Assembly (NCBI RefSeq): GCF_002806995.1
Contig: NZ_NIHE01000001.1
Span: forward strand, 620,001 to 684,000
Reading direction: 5' to 3'
Origin: Confluentibacter lentus
GTDB taxonomy: Bacteria > Bacteroidota > Bacteroidia > Flavobacteriales > Flavobacteriaceae
DNA length: 64,000 nt
Positions 18,072 through 26,775 of the stretch are shown here, one piece after another; position 1 is the stretch's first letter, and the number at the start of each line of letters is the position of its first letter. A model generated the notes under the pieces. That model was not told the origin of the DNA. It saw only the letters and a list, made by a program, of their open reading frames with translations, and did no database searches. The position numbers and the translations under genes are program-made.

Positions 18072-18086
18072 GTTTTACATAAACGT

Positions 18087-20438
18087 TTGAAACCAATATT
18101 AGCCTACATAAAACAGCACAAAATCAAGTCGGCTATTATTGCCATCATTTTAATTACCTATTATTTTTGTTTACCAAGACAACTTTTTAAAGATTCTACG
18201 GCAACTGTTATCTCCAGTTCTAATAACGAATTATTAGGAGCGCAAATCGCCAAAGACGGACAGTGGCGTTTTCCTCAAAACGATAGTGTTCCAGAAAAAT
18301 TCAAAACCTGTATCATTCAATTTGAAGACGAATATTTCTATAACCATCCTGGCTTTAATCCTATTTCCATATATAAGGCTTTAAAAAATAATATAAGTTC
18401 AAAAAGTATAAAACGTGGCGGAAGCACCATAACCCAACAGATTATTCGTCTCTCACGAAAAGGAAGACCAAGAACTTACTTTGAAAAGTTTAAGGAAATT
18501 ATTTTAGCAACTCGGTTAGAATTTCGAGCGTCAAAAAATAAAATCCTGTCTTATTATGCCAGCAATGCGCCATTTGGTGGTAATGTTGTTGGCTTAGACG
18601 CTGCTTCATGGCGTTATTTCAATAGAAATGCCTCAGAACTTTCTTGGGCAGAAAGTGCCACTCTTGCGGTTTTACCTAATGCCCCCAGTCTTATTTATCC
18701 GGGAAAAAATCAAGATCAACTATTAATAAAAAGAAATATTCTTCTAAAAAAACTATTGCAAAATAAGATTATAGATTCACTAACCTACACATTATCTGTT
18801 GCAGAGAGTATTCCAGAAAAACCATTTGCCATTCCGCAAATAGCACCTCATTTATTGCAAAAAATTGCGATAATAAATCAAGGCGAAAAATTAAAAACCA
18901 CTGTTGATATAAAATTACAAGAACAAGTAAATAGCATTGTTAAAAACCATTATAATGTATTAAGTCAGAATGGAATTTACAACATCGCTGTTTTAGTTTT
19001 AGATGTAAAAACAAGACAGGTTATGGTTTATGTTGGTAATTCCCCAACCGATAAAGCCCATGAAAAAGATGTAGATATTATTGATAAACCAAGAAGCACC
19101 GGCAGTATTTTAAAACCTTTTTTATACGCCGCCATGTTAGATGCAGGTGATATGTTGCCCAATACCTTGGTTGCCGATGTACCAACACAATTTGGAAGTT
19201 ATAACCCTGAAAATTTCAACAAAACGTATGACGGAGCCATTCCTGCAAGTAAGGCTTTATCTCAATCATTAAATGTGCCTTCAGTAAGAATGTTACAAGA
19301 ATTTGGACTCGATAGATTTCATCATTATTTAAAAGCCTTAAACCTAAAAGATTTAAAATATAACGCCAATCACTATGGTTTGTCGCTTATTCTTGGTGGT
19401 GCCGAAAGCAACTTATGGGATTTATGTAAAAATTATGCAGCATTTTCTTCAACCTTAAATCATTTTTCTGAAACATCAAGCGAATATTACAGCAATGAAT
19501 TCTGTGAACCTACTTTTTTGGCTTCGGAAATTGTTGATTTTGGAAAGAAAACTTCAGATAAAACCTTATTTGATGCCGCTTCCATTTATTTAACTTATGA
19601 AAGTTTAAAAGAAGTCAATCGCCCCGAAGGTGATGAAAATTGGGAGTTTTTTGATTCTTCAAAACAAATAGCTTGGAAAACAGGAACTAGTTTTGGCTTT
19701 CGCGATGCTTGGGCTATTGGCTCAACAAGAGATTATGTGGTGGGTGTCTGGGTTGGAAATGCAGATGGTGAAGGCAGGCCTGGCATAGTTGGTGTGCAAA
19801 CCGCAGCACCTATTTTATTTGATGTGTTTAACCTATTACCAAATAGTAATTGGTTTTCAAAACCTTACGACGAAATGCAAGAAATTGAAATTTGTTCAAA
19901 AAGTGGGTACAGAGCCTCTCCAAATTGCATGGATACAAAAACAAAGTTTGTTCAATTAAGCGGTTTAAAAACCAAACCTTGTCCGTTCCATGTTTTGGTT
20001 CATTTGGATAAAAGCGAAATGTATCAAGTAAATTCATCTTGTGAAGATATAAATAACATGGTTCACCAATCTTGGTTTGTTCTACCTCCTTTAATGGCAT
20101 ATTATTATAAAAGTAAAAACCCATTTTATAAACACTTACCAAAATTTAGGGATGATTGTTTGGGTGAAAATCTTATAACCATGGAATTTATATATCCGAA
20201 AGAAAACAACACCGTTTTTTTACCCAAAGATTTTGATGGGAAAACCAATGAACTTGTTTTAAAAATGGCGCATTCAAAACCAGAAGCTACCTTGTTTTGG
20301 TATATTGATGAAACATTTATTAATACAACAAAAGATATTCATGAGCTTGCTATACTTCCAAAAGAAGGAAAACATATTATAACCGTTGTTGATGAATTTG
20401 GTAATGAAGCCAAACAATTTATTGATATAGCAGACTAA
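18087..20438 (+). CDS. pbpC: Penicillin-binding protein 1C (transglycosylase/transpeptidase)
   Basis: 783 residues from TTG 18087. The frame stays open back to TTG 18039, but those codons (RLLRYTRNDVLHKR) translate the palindromic repeat, and there is no ATG start. A membrane helix is followed by a GT51 domain (FEDEYFYNHPGFNPISIYKA, RGGSTITQQIIRLSRKG, LSWAESATLAVLPNAPS). The transpeptidase domain has SxxK in STGSILKPF, SLN in LSQSLNVPS and KTG in AWKTGTSFGFRDAW. A C-terminal BiPBP_C beta domain ends the protein. PBP1C is the standard partner of bacterial alpha-2-macroglobulin and polymerises and cross-links peptidoglycan during repair. Confidence 0.92.
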   Translation: MKPILAYIKQHKIKSAIIAIILITYYFCLPRQLFKDSTATVISSSNNELLGAQIAKDGQWRFPQNDSVPEKFKTCIIQFEDEYFYNHPGFNPISIYKALKNNISSKSIKRGGSTITQQIIRLSRKGRPRTYFEKFKEIILATRLEFRASKNKILSYYASNAPFGGNVVGLDAASWRYFNRNASELSWAESATLAVLPNAPSLIYPGKNQDQLLIKRNILLKKLLQNKIIDSLTYTLSVAESIPEKPFAIPQIAPHLLQKIAIINQGEKLKTTVDIKLQEQVNSIVKNHYNVLSQNGIYNIAVLVLDVKTRQVMVYVGNSPTDKAHEKDVDIIDKPRSTGSILKPFLYAAMLDAGDMLPNTLVADVPTQFGSYNPENFNKTYDGAIPASKALSQSLNVPSVRMLQEFGLDRFHHYLKALNLKDLKYNANHYGLSLILGGAESNLWDLCKNYAAFSSTLNHFSETSSEYYSNEFCEPTFLASEIVDFGKKTSDKTLFDAASIYLTYESLKEVNRPEGDENWEFFDSSKQIAWKTGTSFGFRDAWAIGSTRDYVVGVWVGNADGEGRPGIVGVQTAAPILFDVFNLLPNSNWFSKPYDEMQEIEICSKSGYRASPNCMDTKTKFVQLSGLKTKPCPFHVLVHLDKSEMYQVNSSCEDINNMVHQSWFVLPPLMAYYYKSKNPFYKHLPKFRDDCLGENLITMEFIYPKENNTVFLPKDFDGKTNELVLKMAHSKPEATLFWYIDETFINTTKDIHELAILPKEGKHIITVVDEFGNEAKQFIDIAD

Positions 20439-20440
20439 TT

Positions 20441-21316
20441 TTATTGTCTTATATATGTTTTTAACATACTATGGTCTGATTTAAAAGTTCCCGTTTTTTC
20501 AGTTTTAATAATTTTCAAATCTTTAGAAACCCATATATGGTCTATGGAAAGCAAGGGGATGTTCCAAAACCAGGTTTCTCTAAATCCGTTACCCTTTTCG
20601 GTTAAGGCATGATTAAAATTATTTTTTATTTCTTTGAAAAGGACTGATTCGTATGGCAAATTAAAATCGCCCAAAATAATGGTATTGTTTTTTTTATCAA
20701 TCTGTGAATTAATAAATTGCATCTCCCCTTCTCTTGGTAAATCTGGGCTACCTTGTGCATCAACCGCATAAAAATCAATATCCCTGGATTTGAAGTTTAC
20801 AACTGTTGAATTGCGTTTTGAGGTTACTTCTTTTTCAATTATAACAGGTGTTTTTGAGAATAAATATATGTCCCCTTTCGTTCTATAAATGTAATAATCG
20901 ACATATTTTTGCTTCAAGCGTTTAAAATCAATTATTTTAGGTTCAACTAAAACTAAAATATCAGGAATGCCATTATTCTCAACAAAAGCCTCTTCAAAGC
21001 CATTATCACGAGACGCATTCCAAAAAACAATTTCTAAATCCGTTTCACTTATGTCATCAGAAAAATGAATATTAAAACTTCTTCCCAACCAACTAAGTAA
21101 CAAAATACCAGCTAAAAATAAATTGTATTTCCTGAATTTTTTACCAATAATCATGGTGAAAAACAAAATGATAGCAATAATTATTGGCAAAGGAAATATG
21201 TAAAAAAGTAATGGTTCATAAAAACTATTATCCTTTATTATGAAATGAATGGTTAATAATGCTAAGATTACTAAAACATTTATGAGTAGAAAAAGGGCTC
21301 TTAAAATTTTTAGCAT
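20441..21316 (-). CDS. Endonuclease/exonuclease/phosphatase (EEP) family membrane protein
   Basis: 291 residues. Three hydrophobic segments in the first ~85 residues (LLINVLVILALLTIHF; LLFYIFPLPIIIAIILFFTM; YNLFLAGILLLSWLG) precede an EEP domain. The domain has IVFWNASRDN, ILVLVEPK (catalytic Glu), IILGDFNLP (GDFN), SIDHIWVS (DH) and TFKSDHSML (SDH). The family hydrolyses phosphodiesters. Membrane-anchored versions of this type in Bacteroidota have no assigned substrate. It overlaps the YCII gene by 1 bp and converges with pbpC (2-bp gap). Confidence 0.82.
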   Translation of the reverse strand: MLKILRALFLLINVLVILALLTIHFIIKDNSFYEPLLFYIFPLPIIIAIILFFTMIIGKKFRKYNLFLAGILLLSWLGRSFNIHFSDDISETDLEIVFWNASRDNGFEEAFVENNGIPDILVLVEPKIIDFKRLKQKYVDYYIYRTKGDIYLFSKTPVIIEKEVTSKRNSTVVNFKSRDIDFYAVDAQGSPDLPREGEMQFINSQIDKKNNTIILGDFNLPYESVLFKEIKNNFNHALTEKGNGFRETWFWNIPLLSIDHIWVSKDLKIIKTEKTGTFKSDHSMLKTYIRQ

Positions 21317-21855
21317 TATCTTAAAGGATATCCTTTAGCTGCCCACCAAGGATGTACTTCCACAATTAATCTTCCTTTTTTAACCATGGGGTCTGCCTTT
21401 GCCAAACTATCTGCCATTTTTAGTGTAGGTACATTATAAATGGTAATGCCACGAATATCTCCATTGTCCCCAAAAGGCCCAGAAATATCGGCATATCCTA
21501 ATTCATACATCTTAGACAAATGGGCTAAATGCTCACTTTGTAATAGTTCAGTCTCCTCTTCATTTTGCGACCTAATAGGACCCGATTTTAAAAACACCAT
21601 AAAATATTGTTGCATTATAATAGTGTCGTTTGTCTTTTCATCAATATAATCAAAAAATTGAAATCCTTTAGCTGTAAGTTCTGCTTTTAGCGCTTTGATA
21701 GATTTTTTATTGATTTTTTCTAAACCTAAAGTATCCATAGGTTTACTATTTACTTGTAAGCTATCTACTTTTTCATTTAAACGTTTACCATCAGATTCCA
21801 TTTTGCACGAAAAAAGAAAGGTTATTATTAAAACTGATAAAATTAATTTCTTCAT
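21316..21855 (-). CDS. YCII-domain lipoprotein
   Basis: 179 residues. Signal MKKLILSVLIITFLFSCK has a lipobox (LFSC). After a linker, residues ~85-179 carry a YCII-related domain: QQYFMVFLKSGPIRSQ, LLQSEHLAHLSKMYELGYAD, SGPFGDNGDIRGITIYN, and ADPMVKKGRLIVEVHPWWA. YCII proteins share the ABM-like ferredoxin fold, and the His in SEHLAHL is the conserved putative active-site residue. The reaction is unknown. It is in an operon with the EEP protein (1-bp overlap) and follows the CYTH gene by 16 bp. Confidence 0.82.
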   Translation of the reverse strand: MKKLILSVLIITFLFSCKMESDGKRLNEKVDSLQVNSKPMDTLGLEKINKKSIKALKAELTAKGFQFFDYIDEKTNDTIIMQQYFMVFLKSGPIRSQNEEETELLQSEHLAHLSKMYELGYADISGPFGDNGDIRGITIYNVPTLKMADSLAKADPMVKKGRLIVEVHPWWAAKGYPLR

Positions 21856-21871
21856 ATAATTATTTTAAATA

Positions 21872-22339
21872 CTACCAAGTTTTATATGGCTGTTTACTTA
21901 ATTGAGCATTATAATAGCGTATATCTCCTGTAACTTCTTGGCCAAGCCAATTTGGTTTTTCATAAATTTCTGTTTCGCTTTCTAGTTCAATTTCAGCAAT
22001 AACTAAGCCCTTATTGTCCCCGTAAAATTCATCTACCTCAAAAACATGGTTTCCTACCTTTACTTCATAACGTATTTTATCGATTATTCCTTTTTCACAT
22101 ATTTTTAATAGATTTTCAGCTTCTATTATGGATATTTCTCTTTCCCATTCAAATCTAGATAATCCGTTACTACTAGATTCCCCTTTAATCGTTAAAAATC
22201 CTTGATAACCTTGTATTCTAACCCTAACGGTTCGTTGTTTATCCGTGTTTAAAAACCCTTGAACTATTCTTGATTGTTTAAAAGCTTCTGTTTTATATGA
22301 ATCAGAAGTGACTAAAAATTTACGTTCTATTTCAATCAT
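21872..22339 (-). CDS. CYTH domain protein
   Basis: 155 residues forming a single CYTH domain. The signature ExExK is at the very N-terminus (MIEIERKFLVTS). Further triphosphate-tunnel residues are RTVRVRIQGYQGFLTIKGES, RFEWEREI, KIRYEVKVGNHVFEVDEF and GLVIAEIELESETE. The family includes inorganic triphosphatases and adenylate cyclases; small bacterial stand-alone forms are mostly triphosphatases. Divergent from dinB (33 bp apart). Confidence 0.88.
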   Translation of the reverse strand: MIEIERKFLVTSDSYKTEAFKQSRIVQGFLNTDKQRTVRVRIQGYQGFLTIKGESSSNGLSRFEWEREISIIEAENLLKICEKGIIDKIRYEVKVGNHVFEVDEFYGDNKGLVIAEIELESETEIYEKPNWLGQEVTGDIRYYNAQLSKQPYKTW

Positions 22340-22372
22340 CTAAATTTTGATAAGTTGTTATAAATTTACAGT

Positions 22373-23470
22373 ATGTCAACCGATTTACCAATTAGAAAAA
22401 TTATTCATATTGATATGGATGCCTTTTTTGCGTCTGTAGAACAAATGGATAATCCAGAACTAAAGGGAAAGCCTATTGCTGTGGGCGGCGGCGGAAAACG
22501 TGGTGTTGTAAGTGCGGCTAGTTATGAGGCCAGAAAATTTGGTGTTAAAAGTGCCATGGCTGGAAATTTAGCAGCCAAGTTATGTCCGGAACTAATTTTT
22601 GTAAGACCACATTTTGAGAGATATGCTGAAATCTCAAAAAGAATAAGAAAAATATTTTATGATTATACCGATTTGGTAGAACCATTATCTCTAGACGAAG
22701 CCTATTTAGACGTTACTGAAAACAAAAAAGGAAATCCGAGCGCCACATTAATAGCTAAAGAAATACGCGAACGTATTTATAAGGAGATTGGTTTAACAGC
22801 CTCTGCGGGTATTTCAATCAATAAATTTATTGCTAAAGTTGCCAGTGATTATAATAAGCCTAACGGACAAAAAACGGTGACCCCAGAAGACGTCATTCCC
22901 TTTTTAGAACAATTGGATATTCGAAAATTTTATGGTGTTGGGAAAGTAACTGCCGAAAAAATGTACCAATTGGGAATTTTTACTGGAAAGGATTTGAAAT
23001 TGAAAACCATCGATTATTTGGATACCCATTTTGGAAAATCCGGAAGGTACTATTATTATGTGGTTAGAGGCATCCATAATAGTGAAGTGAAACCTAATAG
23101 AATTCGAAAATCTTTAGCTGCAGAACGTACTTTTGGTGAAAACCTATCCAGTGAAATTTTTATGTTAGAAAAACTGGATCATATTGCAAATGAGGTGTCA
23201 AATCGGTTATCAAAAAGCAAGGTTTCTGGTAAAACAATTACCCTCAAAATTAAATATAGCGATTTCACCCTTCAAACCAGAAGCAAAACATTACCTTATT
23301 TTATTAGTGATAAATCTATTATTCTTGAAACTGCCAAAGATTTATTATTTCAAGAAAAATTAAATAACTCTGTAAGATTATTGGGTATTTCTTTATCAAA
23401 TTTAAATACGGAAACCATTAAAGCTCCCGAAAGTAAAAGCATTAGTGTCCAGTTAAAATTCGAATTTTAA
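22373..23470 (+). CDS. dinB: DNA polymerase IV (Y family)
   Basis: 365 residues, full length. The palm has IIHIDMDAFFASVEQ (catalytic Asp) and SLDEAYLDVT (second acidic pair). Fingers have RGVVSAASYEARKFGVKSAM. A helix-hairpin-helix thumb is in FYGVGKVTAEKMYQLGI, followed by the little-finger domain (RKSLAAERTFGENLS onward). It performs error-prone translesion synthesis. The C-terminus ends without an obvious beta-clamp peptide other than VQLKFEF, which is acceptable as a QLxLF-like motif. A -7-like TAAATTTA lies at 22361-22368. Confidence 0.95.
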   Translation: MSTDLPIRKIIHIDMDAFFASVEQMDNPELKGKPIAVGGGGKRGVVSAASYEARKFGVKSAMAGNLAAKLCPELIFVRPHFERYAEISKRIRKIFYDYTDLVEPLSLDEAYLDVTENKKGNPSATLIAKEIRERIYKEIGLTASAGISINKFIAKVASDYNKPNGQKTVTPEDVIPFLEQLDIRKFYGVGKVTAEKMYQLGIFTGKDLKLKTIDYLDTHFGKSGRYYYYVVRGIHNSEVKPNRIRKSLAAERTFGENLSSEIFMLEKLDHIANEVSNRLSKSKVSGKTITLKIKYSDFTLQTRSKTLPYFISDKSIILETAKDLLFQEKLNNSVRLLGISLSNLNTETIKAPESKSISVQLKFEF

Positions 23471-23752
23471 TATAAAAAGTAATGCTTTTATAAAAAATGG
23501 ATGAAAAATTTCTGTTTTTTTCAAATATTCAAACTATTTGCAAAAATCTTTTAACTTGATGATTTATTAGAACTTAGATTTAATATATTTGAAAATAAAA
23601 AAGAAACTTGAGGGATTAGTTTTTATGTTTTCATACTTTTTTGTCAAAAAAATACGTTAATCACTTTAATAGTGAGCTCTCATTTTTTAATGTATTTTGT
23701 CGATGATTCATGTTTTTTATGGATATTTTTTGGCTTAATTGTAAGATAATAT
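23471..23752. other. AT-rich gap between dinB and the PID-CTERM gene
   Basis: A weak hairpin (TATAAAAAG / CTTTTATA, 23471-23492) directly after dinB may terminate it. A -7-like TATATTTG near 23586 has no gene behind it. No ORF, RNA or repeat recognised. Confidence 0.4.
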
Positions 23753-23782
23753 TTTGCAAGTTCTCTTTTTTTTATACATTTG
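23753..23782 (+). promoter_or_regulatory. Promoter of the PID-CTERM-like gene
   Basis: TTTG (23753-23756), 18 bases, TACATTTG (23775-23782): a full match to the Bacteroidota sigma-ABfr promoter. Expected transcription start is within a few bases of the ATG at 23790, so the mRNA is probably leaderless or nearly so. Confidence 0.65.
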
Positions 23783-23789
23783 GTACCCC

Positions 23790-23981
23790 ATGATGATACA
23801 AAATAAAAGAAAAATTGCCTCAACCTTATTTGTATTAATAAGTGTTTTATGCTTTGCTCAGGAATTACCTCCTCCAGGACCGCCGCCGCCTGTAGGTTTT
23901 CCAATTGATGGTGGCGTTTTAATAGGTGCTTGTATTGCTTTATTTTATGGAACTAAAAAATTATTAAAAAACAATAATTAG
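23790..23981 (+). CDS. Tiny PID-CTERM-like surface protein
   Basis: 63 codons from ATG 23790 (a second ATG is at 23793). A signal peptide (KIASTLFVLISVLCFAQ) is followed at once by ELPPPGPPPPVGFPIDGG, a hydrophobic helix (VLIGACIALFYG) and a basic end (TKKLLKNNN). The Pro-rich PIDGG, helix and Lys pattern is that of the PID-CTERM putative sorting signal known from Bacteroidota. The mature protein is therefore little more than the sorting signal itself. Its stop overlaps the ribE stop on the other strand by 4 bp. Codons upstream of 23790 coincide with the promoter. The family name is from memory; the architecture is directly visible. Confidence 0.75.
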   Translation: MMIQNKRKIASTLFVLISVLCFAQELPPPGPPPPVGFPIDGGVLIGACIALFYGTKKLLKNNN

Positions 23982-24574
23982 TTTTTATTGTTTAAACTTA
24001 AAAGTTTGGTTACATACTTTCCTAAGACATCAAATTCTAAATTAACTATAGTACCAACTTTAAATGTATTGAAGTTTGTGTAATTATAAGTATATGGTAT
24101 TATTGCTACACTAAAGCTTTCTGTTTTAGAATTAACAACTGTTAAACTTGTTCCATTAACAGTTATCGAGCCCTTTTCAATTGTTATATTATTTAAAGAG
24201 GTGTCATATTTAAAAGTAAAAACCCAACTGCCATTGGTTTCTTCAATATGTGTACAAACAGCCGTTTGATCTACATGTCCCTGTACCATATGTCCGTCCA
24301 ACCTATCGCCAAGTTTCATGGCTCTTTCAAGATTTACTATATCATTGACTTTTAAGAATTTTAAATTTGTTTTATCTAAAGTTTCCTTGATGGCAGTAAC
24401 AGTATATTGGCCGTTGTCTATATTAACTACAGTTAAGCAAACACCATTATGGGCAACACTTTGGTCTATTTTTAATTCATTGGTTAGTCCACTCTTAATG
24501 GTTATGTGAAGATTATCAAACTCTTGTTTTAAACTCGATACAACACCCAACTCTTCAATAATTCCAGTAAACAT
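23978..24574 (-). CDS. ribE: Riboflavin synthase alpha chain
   Basis: 198 residues with two homologous lumazine-binding barrels. The first begins MFTGIIEELGVVSSL with SVAHNGVCLTVV; the second begins GHMVQGHVDQTAV with GSITVNGTSLTVV. It converts two 6,7-dimethyl-8-ribityllumazine molecules to riboflavin plus the pyrimidine product. Normal length. Divergent from pdxA (65 bp between start codons). Confidence 0.95.
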   Translation of the reverse strand: MFTGIIEELGVVSSLKQEFDNLHITIKSGLTNELKIDQSVAHNGVCLTVVNIDNGQYTVTAIKETLDKTNLKFLKVNDIVNLERAMKLGDRLDGHMVQGHVDQTAVCTHIEETNGSWVFTFKYDTSLNNITIEKGSITVNGTSLTVVNSKTESFSVAIIPYTYNYTNFNTFKVGTIVNLEFDVLGKYVTKLLSLNNKN

Positions 24575-24595
24575 ATTATTATCTGTTTATTTAGT

Positions 24596-24603
24596 TAAAT
24601 TTG
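24596..24603 (+). promoter_or_regulatory. -7 element of pdxA
   Basis: TAAATTTG matches TAnnTTTG. No clear TTG at the -33 position. It lies inside the open frame upstream of ATG 24640, so it argues for that start. Confidence 0.45.
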
Positions 24604-24639
24604 CATCATCAAAATTACAAACAAAAGTTATCATTTTTA

Positions 24640-25695
24640 ATGAAGAAATCAGAAAATATAGTCGTAGGCATATCCATTGGCGATTTAAATGGCATTGGTG
24701 GAGAAGTGGTTTTAAAAACTTTTGAAGATGACAGAATCCTTGAGTTTTGTACGCCTGTTATTTTTGCGTCATCTAAAACCATCGCTTATTTGAAAAAACA
24801 TTTTCAATCTGAAATAAATTTCAATGATATCAATAAAATAAGCGACTTAGTTTTAGGAAAAGTGAATGTACTTAATTGCTGGAGCGAAATAGTAACTATC
24901 GATTTTGGGAAAGAAGACTTAAAAATTGGGGAATACGCCATCAAATCGCTTGAAGCTGCTACAAAAGCATTAAAAAATGGTGATGTTGATGTTTTGGTAA
25001 CGGCACCAATTAATAAGCATAATATCCAATCAGACAAATTTAATTTTCCCGGCCATACAGATTATCTAGCCAAAGAATTAGAGGGTGAAAGTCTTATGTT
25101 TATGGTTTCCGATTCGTTGAGAATTGGATTATTAACAGACCATGTGCCTGTAAAAGATATTGTTGAACACATTACGTCCCATTTGATTGAGAAAAAAATA
25201 AATACAGTATATCATTCCCTTCAAAATGATTTTAATATCAATAGACCTAAAATTGCTGTTTTAGGTATCAATCCGCATACAGGAGACAATGGTGTTATAG
25301 GCCATGAAGATGATACCGTTATGAGACCAACATTAAATAAACTAAAGGAAAGTGGCAAACTCGTTTATGGGCCTTATGCGGCCGATAGTTTCTTTGGTTC
25401 CAATAACTATAAAAATTTTGATGCCATCATAGCCTCATACCACGACCAAGGTTTGATTCCTTTTAAAACTTTGTCTTTTGGACAAGGCGTGAATTATACT
25501 GCAGGGCTAAACAAAGTAAGAACCTCTCCAGATCATGGTACTGCTTATGAAATTGCAGGTAAAGGCATCGCCGACGAAAACTCATTTAAAGAAGCCGTTT
25601 TTATGGCCATTCAAATATTTAAAAACCGTTTAGATTATAAACAACTTACTTCAAATCCGTTAAAAAAAGGAGAAAGAAAAGAATACGACAATTAA
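24640..25695 (+). CDS. pdxA: 4-hydroxythreonine-4-phosphate dehydrogenase
   Basis: 351 residues from ATG 24640. The frame is open from 24601, but the -7 element lies there. Motifs: ISIGDLNGIGGEVVLKTF, LVTAPINKHNIQSDKFNFPG, GHTDYLA (metal His), PKIAVLGINPHTGDNGVIG, GPYAADSFF, ASYHDQGLIPFKTL (metal His) and RTSPDHGTAYEIAGKG. It catalyses NAD-dependent oxidation in the DXP-dependent pyridoxal phosphate pathway. It heads the conserved flavobacterial string pdxA-DUF177-rpmF-fabH-accB-accC. Confidence 0.94.
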   Translation: MKKSENIVVGISIGDLNGIGGEVVLKTFEDDRILEFCTPVIFASSKTIAYLKKHFQSEINFNDINKISDLVLGKVNVLNCWSEIVTIDFGKEDLKIGEYAIKSLEAATKALKNGDVDVLVTAPINKHNIQSDKFNFPGHTDYLAKELEGESLMFMVSDSLRIGLLTDHVPVKDIVEHITSHLIEKKINTVYHSLQNDFNINRPKIAVLGINPHTGDNGVIGHEDDTVMRPTLNKLKESGKLVYGPYAADSFFGSNNYKNFDAIIASYHDQGLIPFKTLSFGQGVNYTAGLNKVRTSPDHGTAYEIAGKGIADENSFKEAVFMAIQIFKNRLDYKQLTSNPLKKGERKEYDN

Positions 25696-25807
25696 TTTAC
25701 CTCTATTTTTAAGTGGTCAATTAATACTATTAAAGCCTCTAATCTTATCCAGTAAATCTTATAAACAAAAAAAAGTTTATAAGTAATGCCACTTAAATAA
25801 AAATTTA

Positions 25808-25815
25808 TATATTTG
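25808..25815 (+). promoter_or_regulatory. -7 element of the DUF177-rpmF transcript
   Basis: TATATTTG, a perfect TAnnTTTG, 23 bases before the DUF177 ATG. No good TTG about 19 bases upstream. Confidence 0.45.
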
Positions 25816-25837
25816 CAGGCTCAAATTAGATGTGATA

Positions 25838-26383
25838 ATGAAGCCATTAAAAGAGTTCACAATCCCATTTGTCGGATTAAAAATAGCCTCACATCACTTT
25901 GATTATGACATTGATAAAACGTTCTTTGAATATTTTGAGTATGAAGATTTTAATGATGTAAATATTCAAGTTAAAGTTGATCTTAATAAAAAGACCACTT
26001 TAATGGAATTACATTTTAAAATCTCTGGAACAGTTAATTTACATTGTGATTTAACTAATGAGCCTTATGACCAAAAAATTAAAAATGAATTTGATTTAGT
26101 GGTTAAGTTTGGAGATGAATATAATGATGAAGACACCGATATTCTAATCCTACCTCATGGGGCTTATGAAATTAATATCCAACAATATATATACGAATTA
26201 ATTGTGCTTGCAGTCCCCATAAAACGGGTACATCCTGGCGTAAAAGATGGTACTTTGCATTCAGACATCCTTAAAAAATTAGAAGAATTGAGTCCGAAAA
26301 TGGGCCCAGAAAAAGAAATTAAAGAAGAGGATATAGATCCTCGTTGGAATACATTAAAGAAACTATTAACGGATAAAAAATAA
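25838..26383 (+). CDS. YceD/DUF177 family protein
   Basis: 181 residues from ATG 25838 (MKPLKEFTIPFVGLKIASHH). A GTG 6 bp earlier (25832) is less likely. DUF177/YceD signature: LHFKISGTVNLHCDLTNEPY (Cys plus acidic residues), then FGDE and a terminal EEDIDPRWNTLKKL, which is the characteristic 'DPRW..L..L' ending. YceD proteins are encoded directly before rpmF in most bacteria and are linked to 23S rRNA or ribosomal large-subunit biogenesis. Here rpmF follows after 9 bp. Confidence 0.88.
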   Translation: MKPLKEFTIPFVGLKIASHHFDYDIDKTFFEYFEYEDFNDVNIQVKVDLNKKTTLMELHFKISGTVNLHCDLTNEPYDQKIKNEFDLVVKFGDEYNDEDTDILILPHGAYEINIQQYIYELIVLAVPIKRVHPGVKDGTLHSDILKKLEELSPKMGPEKEIKEEDIDPRWNTLKKLLTDKK

Positions 26384-26392
26384 TTATATAAA

Positions 26393-26596
26393 ATGGCACA
26401 TCCTAAGAGAAAGATCTCTAAAACTAGAAGAGACAAAAGAAGAACTCATTACAAAGCAACTGCGCCAACAATTGCTACATGTCCGACAACAGGCGAAGCT
26501 CATTTATTCCACAGAGCACATTGGCATGAAGGAAAATTATATTATAGAGGTCAAGTTTTAATTGACAATTCTGAAGCTGTAGAAAATTTAGCATAA
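26393..26596 (+). CDS. rpmF: Ribosomal protein bL32
   Basis: 67 residues: [20 protein letters not shown] is the standard bL32 start, followed by [20 protein letters not shown]. Only one Cys of the zinc ribbon is left (CPTTGEA), a zinc-less form that is common in this phylum. It follows DUF177 and is ended by a strong terminator. Confidence 0.96.
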   Translation: MAHPKRKISKTRRDKRRTHYKATAPTIATCPTTGEAHLFHRAHWHEGKLYYRGQVLIDNSEAVENLA

Positions 26597-26616
26597 TTAT
26601 TATGCACGCATACAAC

Positions 26617-26644
26617 AAAACGCTCACATGTGAGCGTTTTTTTT
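26617..26644 (+). terminator. Terminator after rpmF
   Basis: AAAACGCTCACA (26617-26628) is followed immediately by its reverse complement TGTGAGCGTTTT (26629-26640) and more T. A 12-bp palindromic stem. Confidence 0.9.
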
Positions 26645-26775
26645 ATGATATGTTTTTATAACAGTTCAAAAACCACTTAATTTGTATAATATTAGACCGA
26701 AATTCACTAATTTGAACAAATTTTGAGCATTTTCGTGAATTTTTTGTGATTTTTGGTCAAATTAACTATAAAGTT

